NCBI RefSeq assembly: GCF_020662265.1
Contig: NZ_VEWM01000075.1
Location: forward strand, 62,001 to 126,000
Length of the DNA stretch: 64,000 nt
Direction: 5' to 3'
From: Psychrobacter sp. I-STPA6b
GTDB taxonomy: Bacteria; Pseudomonadota; Gammaproteobacteria; Pseudomonadales; Moraxellaceae
Shown here: positions 34,316 through 41,752 of the stretch, piece by piece
How the letters are laid out: each line of letters opens with the position of its first letter
Position numbering within the stretch: position 1 is the first letter of the stretch
Position numbers and translations under genes: made by a program
The notes under the pieces: generated by a model
What the model saw: only the letters and a program-made list of their open reading frames with translations
What the model was told of the DNA's origin: nothing
Database searches by the model: none

Positions 34316-34999
34316 TCATTCAATAGGAAATAATTGTTTAAATTGCTCAGGATTGCTTTGTGCTAATGCCAAGCGTTCTGCTTCTGTGTATTCGCTCGGC
34401 GCTTTGGTTGTTGAGCCACTTTGTCCACTGCCACCAGTCCCGCTTGCCTTTGTGCCTGTTATCAATGCGTCATAATCACCACAGGTTTTGAACTCATTGA
34501 CTAAATCAGCTACTTGGTTAATCGGCTGACCGTTTGCATCTAATGCTTTGACCTGTCCATCACTGACAGACAGCTTGTCTTGTATAAAACGCTGTAACAG
34601 TTTTTGATTAGCGGGATTGTCGGTTAGCTCGCTTGCAATACGATGAGATTCACGCTCTAACAAGTCAGTATCACGCTGTTGCTTTAGCTCGCTAATCTCT
34701 TTTTCCTTTGCCTCGAGTTTTGCTTGATAGGACTTTTCCAAAGCCTCAACATCACCGCTTTTCTTTGCGTTTTCCTCTTCTAGCTTTAAGCGTTCGGCTT
34801 CTGCTTGCTTTGCTTGCTCAGCTTTGGCTTTCTTTTCTGCTAAAAGGGTTTCGTTATGTTTGCGTAGGCGTTCAATTTCGCTCTCGTCAGGTACGCCATC
34901 TACTTCTAGTACAAACTCGTCACCGACTTGCTTGTATAGCTGTTTTTGGTCATCTGATAGAGTGTCAAAGTCCGCTTGGGCAATCTTAAATTTCAACAT
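34316..34999 (-). CDS. Capsid scaffold-like protein
   Basis: The protein has about 227 residues. The centre is a long charged coiled coil (residues about 45-115, LRKHNETLLAEKKAKAEQAK and EKEISELKQQRDTDLLERE), typical of GP20-type scaffolds. A Gly/Ser-rich linker and a C-terminal segment ending in EQFKQLFPIE, the usual coat-binding tail, follow. I chose ATG 34999, with GAGGACG upstream, rather than GTG 35026. It lies directly before the capsid gene. Confidence 0.8.
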   Translation of the reverse strand: MLKFKIAQADFDTLSDDQKQLYKQVGDEFVLEVDGVPDESEIERLRKHNETLLAEKKAKAEQAKQAEAERLKLEEENAKKSGDVEALEKSYQAKLEAKEKEISELKQQRDTDLLERESHRIASELTDNPANQKLLQRFIQDKLSVSDGQVKALDANGQPINQVADLVNEFKTCGDYDALITGTKASGTGGSGQSGSTTKAPSEYTEAERLALAQSNPEQFKQLFPIE

Positions 35000-35052
35000 G
35001 GGAACGTCCTCATGGTTTTGGCTCACTGAGCCGTTAGTTAAAAATTAGGTGT

Positions 35053-35076
35053 TAAAAAACCCACACTAGGTGGGCT
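35053..35076 (-). terminator. Intrinsic terminator
   Basis: Stem CCCAC/GTGGG with a 5-nt loop is followed by six T on the minus strand, just upstream of the scaffold gene. Confidence 0.75.
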
Positions 35077-35308
35077 TGTTTGATTTATCAGGTGTATAAA
35101 ATAACCTATAAAAACTCAGAAACTGAGGTATATCCATTGCACCTGTGCGTTTCATTCCATGGTCTCCAACGTATTGCTTAACCACCCACCCATCGTCTAT
35201 AGACTCAATAACGCACAGTCTTTCAGATGATAAAAGTTGCCATACACTACCAATCTTAATATCATCAGGCTTGTTTCTGTATTTCTCATCTATTTGTTGG
35301 TCTGTCAT
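35066..35308 (-). CDS. Small late protein, function unknown
   Basis: The protein has 80 residues. DIKIGSVWQLLSSERLCVIES, then GWVVKQYVGDHG resembles a small SH3-like beta barrel, as seen in many phage accessory proteins, but I cannot name it. It overlaps the upstream small gene by 4 bp. The final codons enter the following terminator. Confidence 0.5.
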   Translation of the reverse strand: MTDQQIDEKYRNKPDDIKIGSVWQLLSSERLCVIESIDDGWVVKQYVGDHGMKRTGAMDIPQFLSFYRLFYTPDKSNKPT

Positions 35309-35502
35309 AAATCACCTTTAATTTCTCCCACAGACACAAGCCAGTCTTTTAATATTGCTTGTACCAGTGGCTCGGTTAATACTTCTGATTGTTTGCTACC
35401 ATTTATCACATCACGAACAAGCGGAATTGGTACAACATGAACACCATCGCTTGCCTCAATTACTATATGCGGCTGATGGTCTTCTATTTTTATTACTGAC
35501 AT
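35305..35502 (-). CDS. Small late protein, function unknown
   Basis: The protein has 65 residues, with alternating strand and helix (HIVIEASDGVHVVPIPLVRD; EPLVQAILKDWLVSVGE). No family is recognised. The first gene of a two-gene unit between two terminators. Confidence 0.5.
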   Translation of the reverse strand: MSVIKIEDHQPHIVIEASDGVHVVPIPLVRDVINGSKQSEVLTEPLVQAILKDWLVSVGEIKGDL

Positions 35503-35515
35503 AAATTCTACCCAT

Positions 35516-35539
35516 TAAAAAACCGCCATTAAGGCGGTT
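35516..35539 (-). terminator. Intrinsic terminator
   Basis: A 7-bp stem AACCGCC/GGCGGTT with a 5-nt loop is followed by T residues on the minus strand. Confidence 0.85.
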
Positions 35540-35562
35540 ACGGTTGTTTGTGTGTTAGATAT

Positions 35563-35718
35563 TTAAGCCTCTAAAAGCTCATCACGAATCCTGCAAAGCT
35601 CACCAAGCTCATAAAACACCTTATGAAACTCGTCAATATATCTTGGCATAAATCGCAATTGCCTTAACACCATTTCAGCAAGTTTTATATGATGCTCAAT
35701 CATTTGTAGTTCGGTCAT
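35563..35718 (-). CDS. Small helical protein (51 residues)
   Basis: This frame starts at ATG 35718, one base after the stop of the upstream small gene. It is entirely helical and charged (MTELQMIEHHIKLAEMVLRQ and YELGELCRIRDELLEA). There is no hydrophobic span. The function is not known; the tight coupling supports expression. Confidence 0.55.
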   Translation of the reverse strand: MTELQMIEHHIKLAEMVLRQLRFMPRYIDEFHKVFYELGELCRIRDELLEA

Positions 35719-35719
35719 A

Positions 35720-35899
35720 TCAATCACCACTTGCCTTGTTAAGGCGTTCTAAGCAATCTTTAATCAACTTAGGACGCTCGCTATCAGGTATATTGTTGGC
35801 TTTCATGTAGTCATCAACAATGCGATTCAGTGTTTGTTGTTCTAGCTCAGGATTTCGTGTGTACTCAGCCTTATTTTTTATGTTTATAGTTTTTCCCAT
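35720..35899 (-). CDS. Small late protein (59 residues)
   Basis: The frame starts at ATG 35899. It begins MGKTINIKNKAEYTRNPELE and continues with a helix (QTLNRIVDDYMKANNI), then a Lys-rich second helix. It is a hydrophilic cytoplasmic protein with no recognised family. It is coupled to the next small gene by TGATATG. Confidence 0.55.
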   Translation of the reverse strand: MGKTINIKNKAEYTRNPELEQQTLNRIVDDYMKANNIPDSERPKLIKDCLERLNKASGD

Positions 35900-35925
35900 A
35901 ACTAAACCCTCTATCGTTTTAGTTA

Positions 35926-36159
35926 TTATAGCTCAATCTCAGCCTCTTTGTTCTGTTCCTCAAACACATCATCGAGTATCGAGTTAAACACAGCTCTAGT
36001 AATCTCTTGACCTTGTTTGCGTGCCTCAGGCGTCATTGTTCGATTGGCTTTTTTTGATGCCTCTTTAAGCATCTTTTGTTGAGACTCAGGTAATGATGCC
36101 AATGCTGACATCAAGCCTTTTAAACTCGCCATTGTGTCTTTGTTTTTAACATCTATCAT
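35926..36159 (-). CDS. Small late protein, function unknown
   Basis: This 77-residue, helical, charged protein (MASLKGLMSALASLPESQQK and AVFNSILDDVFEEQNKEAE) overlaps the upstream membrane-protein gene by ATGA. It lies among small genes between the gp7-like and scaffold genes. No family is recognised. Confidence 0.5.
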   Translation of the reverse strand: MIDVKNKDTMASLKGLMSALASLPESQQKMLKEASKKANRTMTPEARKQGQEITRAVFNSILDDVFEEQNKEAEIEL

Positions 36160-36311
36160 TTTTCACTATCCTTATACTTAGCAAGCTCATTTTTAAGCTG
36201 TTTATTTTCGTTAATCTTACTCAAAACATAATTGACAGTTTGGCAGATAATGACTGTTTGGAATATCAACCAAGAATCACGTGACAATATAAAATCCAAT
36301 AAACTCATCAT
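36156..36311 (-). CDS. Small membrane protein (51 residues)
   Basis: The frame starts at ATG 36311, overlapping the stop of the gp7-like gene, and ends overlapping the next ATG. One hydrophobic helix (SWLIFQTVIICQTVNYVL) is followed by a basic and acidic coil (KINENKQLKNELAKYKD). It resembles small phage spanin- or holin-associated proteins in layout only; the function is unknown. Confidence 0.55.
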   Translation of the reverse strand: MMSLLDFILSRDSWLIFQTVIICQTVNYVLSKINENKQLKNELAKYKDSEK

Positions 36312-37237
36312 TCCACCCTCTCAATCTGTTTAACTTCACTCGGTTTTGGTCTACGTCTTTTCGGACGTTTTGGTGGTTTCCAGTCCTCAGGCGGTGGATT
36401 GTCTTTTATCCACTCGCTGTAGCGTATATTTGCGTCAACAGGACCATACATAGACGCTCTTGTTCTACCTGCTCTTAGCCACTCAAAGCCCTCGTCAAGT
36501 TCAGGAATGATGACACTACGGCAGTAATAGTGAAATGGAGGTACTTTGCCTTTGCCCCACTCGTATAAGTTACCATCTTCATGGCGACATATCTCAGTTG
36601 TTGAGTAGTCTAACGTAGCTAAAATACGGTATTTATACGACCCATTCTCAGCCCATGTTTCTCCCTTAGCTGTGGTCATAACGTGCTGATTGGCGGTATC
36701 AATCATCGCCTTTGATGACTGCTTTTGCTTATGTATCAATCCGTCTGTATATCTTGCCTTTGCTGTGCCTACAATAACGTCTTTTAGTTCATTAACAGGC
36801 TGTTTATTAGCCCATGCAAAACGCACAGTATCATGCAGACGCTTGTTATTATATAACACTAGATTGTCTATATGCTCATCTAATAGCAGTCCTGAAGCAG
36901 GGATAGGCAAATATACTGCATCAGCAATTAAACCCTTTACAGGCTTAATGCCTAGCCCTAACGCCTCTGTTTGACTGATATAGTCAGCAAGGGCAGACAG
37001 CAAAATAAGATATTCAACTTTAGCATTGCTGTACCTCTTAATTTGAGCTTTTAACATTTGCTCAATGAGTTTATCTATATCCCTTTTACTGAGCTTTGAT
37101 AAATCATCAATATAAGCTAAGGCTAGCTTTAAATCATCACTCAAGCTGTTTATGTGAGCGTAAAACCGTTTTTCATGCTCTTTTTGAGCGATATCGACTT
37201 GCGATTGTTGCCATTTGTTAAACTGCTCAGGTGTCAT
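36308..37237 (-). CDS. Minor head protein (SPP1 gp7 / head morphogenesis family)
   Basis: At 309 residues it is a head morphogenesis protein that stays in the capsid and helps DNA ejection. The family signature at the C-terminus is clear: YRILATLDYSTTEICRHEDG, then PPFHYYCRSVIIP. The N-terminal half is helical. It follows the portal gene as in SPP1-like phages. The very basic tail (KRPKRRRPKPSEV) may contact DNA. Confidence 0.85.
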   Translation of the reverse strand: MTPEQFNKWQQSQVDIAQKEHEKRFYAHINSLSDDLKLALAYIDDLSKLSKRDIDKLIEQMLKAQIKRYSNAKVEYLILLSALADYISQTEALGLGIKPVKGLIADAVYLPIPASGLLLDEHIDNLVLYNNKRLHDTVRFAWANKQPVNELKDVIVGTAKARYTDGLIHKQKQSSKAMIDTANQHVMTTAKGETWAENGSYKYRILATLDYSTTEICRHEDGNLYEWGKGKVPPFHYYCRSVIIPELDEGFEWLRAGRTRASMYGPVDANIRYSEWIKDNPPPEDWKPPKRPKRRRPKPSEVKQIERVE

Positions 37238-37241
37238 GACA

Positions 37242-37457
37242 CTATCCTGTATTTAGCGATGACTTAATGTAGTCTACAAGCTCACTCTCGGTTGATGACT
37301 CAAACCTATCTTGAGTTATAAAGCAAAACTTATTACCCCTTTCAACTCTTATCGCATCATTGTTTGGGGTGCATCGGTAATAACAACCAATCAAATCAGG
37401 ATATTTGCCTTGATTGATTTTACCGCCCATATCTGACATTTTTATAGCAATACTCAT
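37242..37457 (-). CDS. Small late protein, function unknown
   Basis: The protein has 71 residues and overlaps the portal gene by 4 bp. IGCYYRCTPNNDAIRVERGNK and FCFITQDRFES give a small mixed fold with two Cys. I do not recognise it. It separates portal and gp7-like genes, which normally touch each other. Confidence 0.5.
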   Translation of the reverse strand: MSIAIKMSDMGGKINQGKYPDLIGCYYRCTPNNDAIRVERGNKFCFITQDRFESSTESELVDYIKSSLNTG

Positions 37458-38947
37458 TGCTCAATTCTCCTATCATCAGCCCTAGTTTGGTCAAGCATTG
37501 CCCCTTGTTCCTGCTCAATTACTCTCTTGGCTTCTTCGGGATTTTCAATGGTTGCAACCTCGTCCTCAACAAGTGCCGCCCTTGCCTCGGCAAATGTGAT
37601 TAGTCCCGCTTGCCATTCAGCAACCAACTGTTGCCGTTGTTGAGGTGTCATTTTCGCAAAGTTAAACTGAGTATTTAGCGTTACAAGCAAATCCCTATCA
37701 TCAACACCCATAAACCTAGCACAAGCTTTCACAGCCTTTGTGTAAGCATCTGATATGTTGTAGGCAATGTTAGTTAATACGCTTGTTTCCTCTGCATTGT
37801 CGTGACTTGCCTCAGTAGCAGTTTTTGCTTGTTCGGCTGGCTCAATCAGCTTTGCACCCAATGCCGTCATCTGCTGTTCTTTGTGCCTCATTGCCTCCAT
37901 ATTTACGCTGTTAGCTTGTGCTTGTAGCAATTGAGCATTACCGCCCTCAGGCAACAACAAGCCCGACCTAGCACCGATAGAAACGCCATTAGTTAGCACC
38001 TCATCAGCCCATTGCTGAGTCAATCCTGATACAACAAGTGTAGGCTGACCTGCTATAAAATTAGACTCTTGATAGTCTGCTGAGTCTCTAAAATGGGCTA
38101 CGTTTAGCTGTGCAATATCATATAGTGGTGAGTCGTCAATCTCAGCATCATTGTTATCAGCACCAAAAAAATAAAAGGGTAACTCATCAAGTGGTTGCCC
38201 TCTTTGATCAGTGAGTAAGTTAATACCTTGCGATACCCAACCGCCATCATCTTTGCGTAGTATCTCAGACTCTGCTTTGTTTTCTTTGTTGAGTCGCAAC
38301 ACTAGTAACTGCTGTCCTAACTCTTCCTCGTAGCCATTATCTGATTTAACGTAGCTCTCAGATAGCACGATTAAAGATAACTTAGTATTTGCCCCTATTG
38401 TCTTTAACCGCCAGTTAATAATGCTTTCAGCTTTGTACAATTTAACAGTTGGACGTATGCCACTTTTAGCCATATCAGCTTTAGACACACCTTGATTGAT
38501 TGGCATATCTGCAAGCAATCCGCCACGACCTTTGAGCAAACATTCAGTCATAGCCTTTTTTGCTTGCTGTGCTAGTGTCTGACCTGCACCGTTGACATCA
38601 GTTTCTAATATCTCAAGTCCTGTTAACTCAAATACTGGATATTTAGCAAACACAGCACCGACCATTGCTTTAACCGTTCTGCGAGTAACGTTATAAAACA
38701 CTGCTCGGTTAATATAATCACGATAGCGTTTTTGTCTGACTGACTCATCTTCATTTGCAGGTGATGGGTCAGGTAGATAAGGGCTAACACCAAACGCAAA
38801 AGACGCACCGCCACCGTTTCCATGTGAGCCACTTGCAAACGTACTAATCCGCTTGATTGCTTTTTCACCTGCGTAGCAATCGCTTGTTAGCCGATACACA
38901 TCAAGCATATCTACTAACTCAGGACGCATGTAATTAGGTTCAGCCAT
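37454..38947 (-). CDS. Portal protein (DUF4055 type)
   Basis: The portal is the dodecameric ring at the packaging vertex. At 497 residues, the DUF4055 pattern is visible (RDYINRAVFYNVTRRTVKAM near residue 90, then GGLLADMPIN and FFGADNNDAEIDDSPLYDIA). It lies directly downstream of the large terminase gene. The C-terminal region has a Gln- and acidic-rich tail. Confidence 0.85.
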   Translation of the reverse strand: MAEPNYMRPELVDMLDVYRLTSDCYAGEKAIKRISTFASGSHGNGGGASFAFGVSPYLPDPSPANEDESVRQKRYRDYINRAVFYNVTRRTVKAMVGAVFAKYPVFELTGLEILETDVNGAGQTLAQQAKKAMTECLLKGRGGLLADMPINQGVSKADMAKSGIRPTVKLYKAESIINWRLKTIGANTKLSLIVLSESYVKSDNGYEEELGQQLLVLRLNKENKAESEILRKDDGGWVSQGINLLTDQRGQPLDELPFYFFGADNNDAEIDDSPLYDIAQLNVAHFRDSADYQESNFIAGQPTLVVSGLTQQWADEVLTNGVSIGARSGLLLPEGGNAQLLQAQANSVNMEAMRHKEQQMTALGAKLIEPAEQAKTATEASHDNAEETSVLTNIAYNISDAYTKAVKACARFMGVDDRDLLVTLNTQFNFAKMTPQQRQQLVAEWQAGLITFAEARAALVEDEVATIENPEEAKRVIEQEQGAMLDQTRADDRRIEQ

Positions 38948-38948
38948 T

Positions 38949-40226
38949 TTAGTTCCAGTGTACTTTTAATTGTGTTGGTGGTTTGACAACAGGGTATCTA
39001 TAATTAATAAAGTAGCCTTGAGCATCGGTTACATGATCAACTCCACTATCCTTTTCAGGCATGCCAAACTTGTCATAGATTTGTTGCTCTAAGCCCTCGG
39101 TTAACTCAGGACATTTATTCGTATTGACTCGCATACGTCTTTGACCTTTACTATTTAGTATCATGCCGTTTACAGCATTAACCCTATCTTTAATAAGTGG
39201 GTTTGTGCCATTAACGTAAACCCTAAACCCTGCTTGCTCTAAAATAGAGTGGTCAGACACACTGCTATTTTTAGATGAGGTATTGTGTCCGCTAGCATCG
39301 GGATAAATCATAATCTTGTGACCTTGATAACGGTCTTTTAGCATCTGAGCCATAGTAGGCGTATCTCTAACCCCTACCAATTCATCAACTGCATACGGCT
39401 CACCGTCTCTTATAACATTGGTAACAGCAGCCATTTTTAATACGTTAAAGTCCATGCCTACGTGTAGTGGCTCGCCATCGTGCATAGTTGCATCAGTATG
39501 ATTTAATACTCGGTCAAACTCAGGATAAACCGCCCCACTTGCAAGGTTGACAAACTGACCGTTTAAATACGCCTCGATTAGCTGTTGTGGGTATGACTCC
39601 CTAAGCGACTCAATGTAATCATGTGGTAAATTCAGCTCATTATCATAAGTTGATGCTTGTATTAGCCCGTATAATTCAGATTTTCTTATTGAGCTATTTG
39701 CCTCTTTTACAAACTGCTCATAAGTAAACTTAAATCCCTCTGGTGTTGTGGTAACATCAATACCATTTCGCAATCCATCTACGTTATAGCGCATACGTGC
39801 GATAATCTTACGCCATGCTTCACGTGCCTTATCAGTCTTTAGGGTATCTAGCTCATCAACCAATGCCTGACCAATTTTAAAACCGACAATAGACGATGGG
39901 TTGTCCATCGAACGACAAATAGCAGTCCCTCTATAGGTTCTACCGTTATAAAAGTGAACTTCTTTATTTGCTGTCTTAATATCTACTGACAACCCCCAAT
40001 CGTAAGCACACTCTTCAATAGTTGGATAAAAAATATCCCTAATTTGTGGAAATGTTGGGGCAAAATACCCTGCATTAATGTTCGGATATTCCCAAAAATG
40101 TTTACAAAGACTTGCACAGCCTGACCATGTTTTGCCACCACCAAACCCACTAACATAAGCTCTAAACTTATGAGGCATTGCCAAAAATTGAGCTTGTGGA
40201 ATATTAAGAGTCGGGTTTCCTCGCAT
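38949..40226 (-). CDS. terL: Terminase large subunit
   Basis: This is the ATPase and nuclease that packages DNA into the prohead. Walker A (GFGGGKT) is at residues 27-33, Walker B (QALVDELD) around 140, and the RNase H-like nuclease starts near HVGMDFNVLKM with a second acidic site at IMIYPDASGH. It has 425 residues. It overlaps the small subunit gene by 23 bp. I cannot tell headful from cohesive-end packaging. Confidence 0.93.
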   Translation of the reverse strand: MRGNPTLNIPQAQFLAMPHKFRAYVSGFGGGKTWSGCASLCKHFWEYPNINAGYFAPTFPQIRDIFYPTIEECAYDWGLSVDIKTANKEVHFYNGRTYRGTAICRSMDNPSSIVGFKIGQALVDELDTLKTDKAREAWRKIIARMRYNVDGLRNGIDVTTTPEGFKFTYEQFVKEANSSIRKSELYGLIQASTYDNELNLPHDYIESLRESYPQQLIEAYLNGQFVNLASGAVYPEFDRVLNHTDATMHDGEPLHVGMDFNVLKMAAVTNVIRDGEPYAVDELVGVRDTPTMAQMLKDRYQGHKIMIYPDASGHNTSSKNSSVSDHSILEQAGFRVYVNGTNPLIKDRVNAVNGMILNSKGQRRMRVNTNKCPELTEGLEQQIYDKFGMPEKDSGVDHVTDAQGYFINYRYPVVKPPTQLKVHWN

Positions 40227-40710
40227 CTTTAACCTCGACTACTACTTTGACTGGGGTTGCATTGTTCTCACCATCTTGCGGCTCAGGCTTATCACGCCAT
40301 TTTTCAGGCTGTCTATTTTTAAGCCAAAATATACCTGCTGTTGTGTCGGGTGGCTGTTCTTGTGATAACCGCACAATCTGTATAACTTCTTTCTCTACAG
40401 CTTGGTCACCTTCCATCACCAATTCTTTAATCTTTACTGCTTGCTCTCTGCTTACTGTTACACCACAAGCCCTTTTATATAGACGTTCTGATACGTTAGC
40501 ATCAGCCAAAATCTTGCCTCTTTTTATGGACTCTAAAAATTCAGGATATTCATGTTTCCAATTATTGATTGTTGACTCATCGACATTAAAGAAATCCGCT
40601 AATTCTTTGTCAGTAGCACCAAGCAAGCACAACTTATACGCCTGCTCGTTATACTCTTCTTTGTATTTGCTTGGTCGCCCTACTTTCGCCTCAGGCGTTA
40701 CATCACTCAT
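40204..40710 (-). CDS. terS: Terminase small subunit
   Basis: The protein has about 168 residues. It binds phage DNA and presents it to the large subunit. The N-terminal helix-turn-helix is visible (GRPSKYKEEYNEQAYKLCLL, then KELADFFNVDESTINNWKHE). I chose ATG 40710 because TGGAGGGC lies at ideal distance; an upstream start at 40761 would begin inside the terminator. It overlaps terL. Confidence 0.88.
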   Translation of the reverse strand: MSDVTPEAKVGRPSKYKEEYNEQAYKLCLLGATDKELADFFNVDESTINNWKHEYPEFLESIKRGKILADANVSERLYKRACGVTVSREQAVKIKELVMEGDQAVEKEVIQIVRLSQEQPPDTTAGIFWLKNRQPEKWRDKPEPQDGENNATPVKVVVEVKDARKPDS

Positions 40711-40731
40711 ACGCCCTCCAGACGTTTGCAT

Positions 40732-40759
40732 AAAAAAGCCCACATCGTGAGATATGGGC
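40732..40759 (-). terminator. Intrinsic terminator
   Basis: On the minus strand GCCCATATC/GATGTGGGC (one mismatch) with loop TCAC is followed by six T. It lies just upstream of the small terminase gene. Confidence 0.8.
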
Positions 40760-40802
40760 AATGGTTGTTAATTAAGTTATTTTGCTAATTTATACAGATG
40801 AT

Positions 40803-41198
40803 TTAATGATAGTAATTTTTAAGGTCAACTGTATAAGTTGGGAATACTCTAAACTCTTTTTTAGTCTCAAATAATAAGCATATATCTGTTTTGTATTTTT
40901 CAGCGACTACCTTACCAACCTCTAAAGCCTCTTCGAAATTTTCAAACTTTAAACTAAATTCGGGGGTTTTGCTGTATGCAATATTTCGCACATCTGGCGT
41001 ATCTTCAAAATGAGCAATATACTCATCTTTTTCTACAGCATTAACGACATAGCCCAAAAACTCTGCGTCATCAGGTATATCAAACTCTTTGTAAAGCTCT
41101 TCCATTGATTTTTCTACAATGCCTTGAGCCTCTAACCTTTTCTTTTGAGCCTCTTTAATTCGCTGCTCTTTTGTCCCTCTGTTTTTAACCTGACCCAT
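40803..41198 (-). CDS. Hypothetical protein upstream of terminase
   Basis: The protein has about 131 residues. The N-terminal 35 residues are a basic helix (NRGTKEQRIKEAQKKRLEAQ); the rest is a mixed fold with FSLKFENFEEALEVGKVVAE and ICLLFETKKEFRVFPTYTVD. The ATG at 41198 has GGAG upstream. It is the first gene after the non-coding region with the late promoter candidate. The function is unknown. Confidence 0.55.
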   Translation of the reverse strand: MGQVKNRGTKEQRIKEAQKKRLEAQGIVEKSMEELYKEFDIPDDAEFLGYVVNAVEKDEYIAHFEDTPDVRNIAYSKTPEFSLKFENFEEALEVGKVVAEKYKTDICLLFETKKEFRVFPTYTVDLKNYYH

Positions 41199-41243
41199 AA
41201 TCAACTCCATTAAATAGTTTAAATAGAGTTATTGTAGCTCATT

Positions 41244-41272
41244 AAAAAAGCCCAGTAAATTAATACTGAGCT
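41244..41272 (-). terminator. Intrinsic terminator
   Basis: On the minus strand AGCTCAGTA/TACTGGGCT (one G-U pair) with loop TTAATT is followed by six T. It stands directly before the 40803-41198 gene. Confidence 0.85.
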
Positions 41273-41282
41273 TAAATAGAAA

Positions 41283-41335
41283 ACCGCCACCTCTACCCAT
41301 GACCTCTTATATATTGGCATGGGAAACGTGGCGGT
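41283..41335 (-). terminator. Long two-stem hairpin, probable terminator
   Basis: The outer stem ACCGCCAC/GTGGCGGT and inner stem CCCATG/CATGGG are separated by short internal loops, followed on the minus strand by TTTTCTATTT. It may also act as an RNA-processing site for the tRNA-like element upstream. Confidence 0.6.
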
Positions 41336-41345
41336 GCTATTAATC

Positions 41346-41411
41346 AGGCAAGGTTGGAATCGAACCAACGACACAGGGTTTTCCTTGCTCTACCAACTGA
41401 GCTACATGCCC
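41346..41411 (-). ncRNA. tRNA-like element without a normal anticodon arm
   Basis: The 66-nt minus-strand sequence has a D arm (GTAGCTCAGTTGGTAGAGC), a perfect T arm (GTTGG-TTCGATT-CCAAC) and a mostly paired acceptor stem (GGGCATG with CTTGCCT). Only 17 nt separate the D and T arms, too few for a 7-nt anticodon loop with a 5-bp stem. No CCA is encoded. It is either a tRNA remnant that lost its anticodon or a tRNA mimic. Confidence 0.6.
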
Positions 41412-41512
41412 TAGACTTACGAGTCTTAATCGAACACTTTGTTAGTCAGTTATGCACTTGCTGCGCAATTGATGGGAACTCCCGTCAAACACAAGTTTCT
41501 AACTAGAATCAC

Positions 41513-41549
41513 AAAAAAAGCAGTAATATTTTTCAATCTACTGCTTTTT
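41513..41549 (-). terminator. Early terminator of the candidate late promoter (tR'-like)
   Basis: AAAAAGCAGTA/TACTGCTTTTT with a 13-nt loop has T runs on both sides. It lies only about 20 bp downstream of the expected start of the promoter at 41575-41603, the arrangement used in Q-controlled late transcription. Confidence 0.7.
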
Positions 41550-41574
41550 AATCACAACTCTTGATTCTGAGTAC

Positions 41575-41603
41575 TTTATACCACTTCTCGTCCGGACAAG
41601 CAA
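41575..41603 (-). promoter_or_regulatory. Candidate Q-dependent late promoter (pR'-like)
   Basis: On the minus strand TTGCTT (41598-41603), a 17-bp spacer and TATAAA (41575-41580). The spacer begins with the palindrome GTCCGGAC. It is the last good promoter before the terminase and structural genes and is followed at once by a terminator; the Q-like gene lies 2.5 kb upstream. Confidence 0.55.
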
Positions 41604-41623
41604 GCATTTTTTTAATAAAAAGT

Positions 41624-41649
41624 AAAAACCCCTGAATTAACAGGGGTTT
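41624..41649 (-). terminator. Intrinsic terminator of the small RNA unit
   Basis: A perfect 9-bp stem AAACCCCTG/CAGGGGTTT with loop TTAATT (minus strand) is followed by five T. It follows directly on the second CRISPR-like repeat. Confidence 0.9.
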
Positions 41650-41720
41650 AAGCCACCTGTGTGGTGGGAAAGTTAATATAAATGAGTACTACTTTCTAAG
41701 CCATCTATGTGATGTGGCAA
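41624..41720 (-). ncRNA. Small RNA with two type I-F CRISPR-repeat-like units (candidate RNA anti-CRISPR)
   Basis: Two 28-nt units, A at 41720-41693 and B at 41672-41645, share the layout of type I-F repeats: 5 nt, 5-nt stem strand, 5-nt loop, 5-nt stem strand, 8-nt tail. Unit A has stem ACATC/GATGG (4 of 5 pairs) and ends in CTTAGAAA, like the I-F crRNA handle. Unit B has a perfect CCACC/GGTGG stem, loop ACACA and tail CTTAAACC. Only 20 nt separate them, not the usual 32. The unit has its own promoter and terminator and no cas genes nearby. Confidence 0.5.
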
Positions 41721-41724
41721 TTTC

Positions 41725-41752
41725 ATTATAACTCAATAAATTTATTTATCAA
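41725..41752 (-). promoter_or_regulatory. Promoter of the CRISPR-repeat-like small RNA
   Basis: On the minus strand TTGATA (41747-41752), a 16-bp spacer and TATAAT (41725-41730). The expected start, around 41718, falls at the first bases of repeat unit A. The -35 overlaps the end of the 41742-42053 gene. Confidence 0.7.

Noticed and set aside
40247..40750. A 167-codon plus-strand frame opposite the small terminase gene
   Set aside because: Fully antisense to a clearly recognised gene; Ser- and Cys-rich composition typical of a shadow frame.
41468..41487. Hairpin TTGATGGGA/TCCCGTCAA between the tR'-like terminator and the tRNA-like element
   Set aside because: No T run and no known motif; it may be part of the leader structure, but I cannot give it a function.
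41645..41720. A normal CRISPR array
   Set aside because: Only two degenerate repeats, 20 nt apart, and no cas genes; the short gap does not fit a functional spacer, so I report it as a repeat-like RNA instead.
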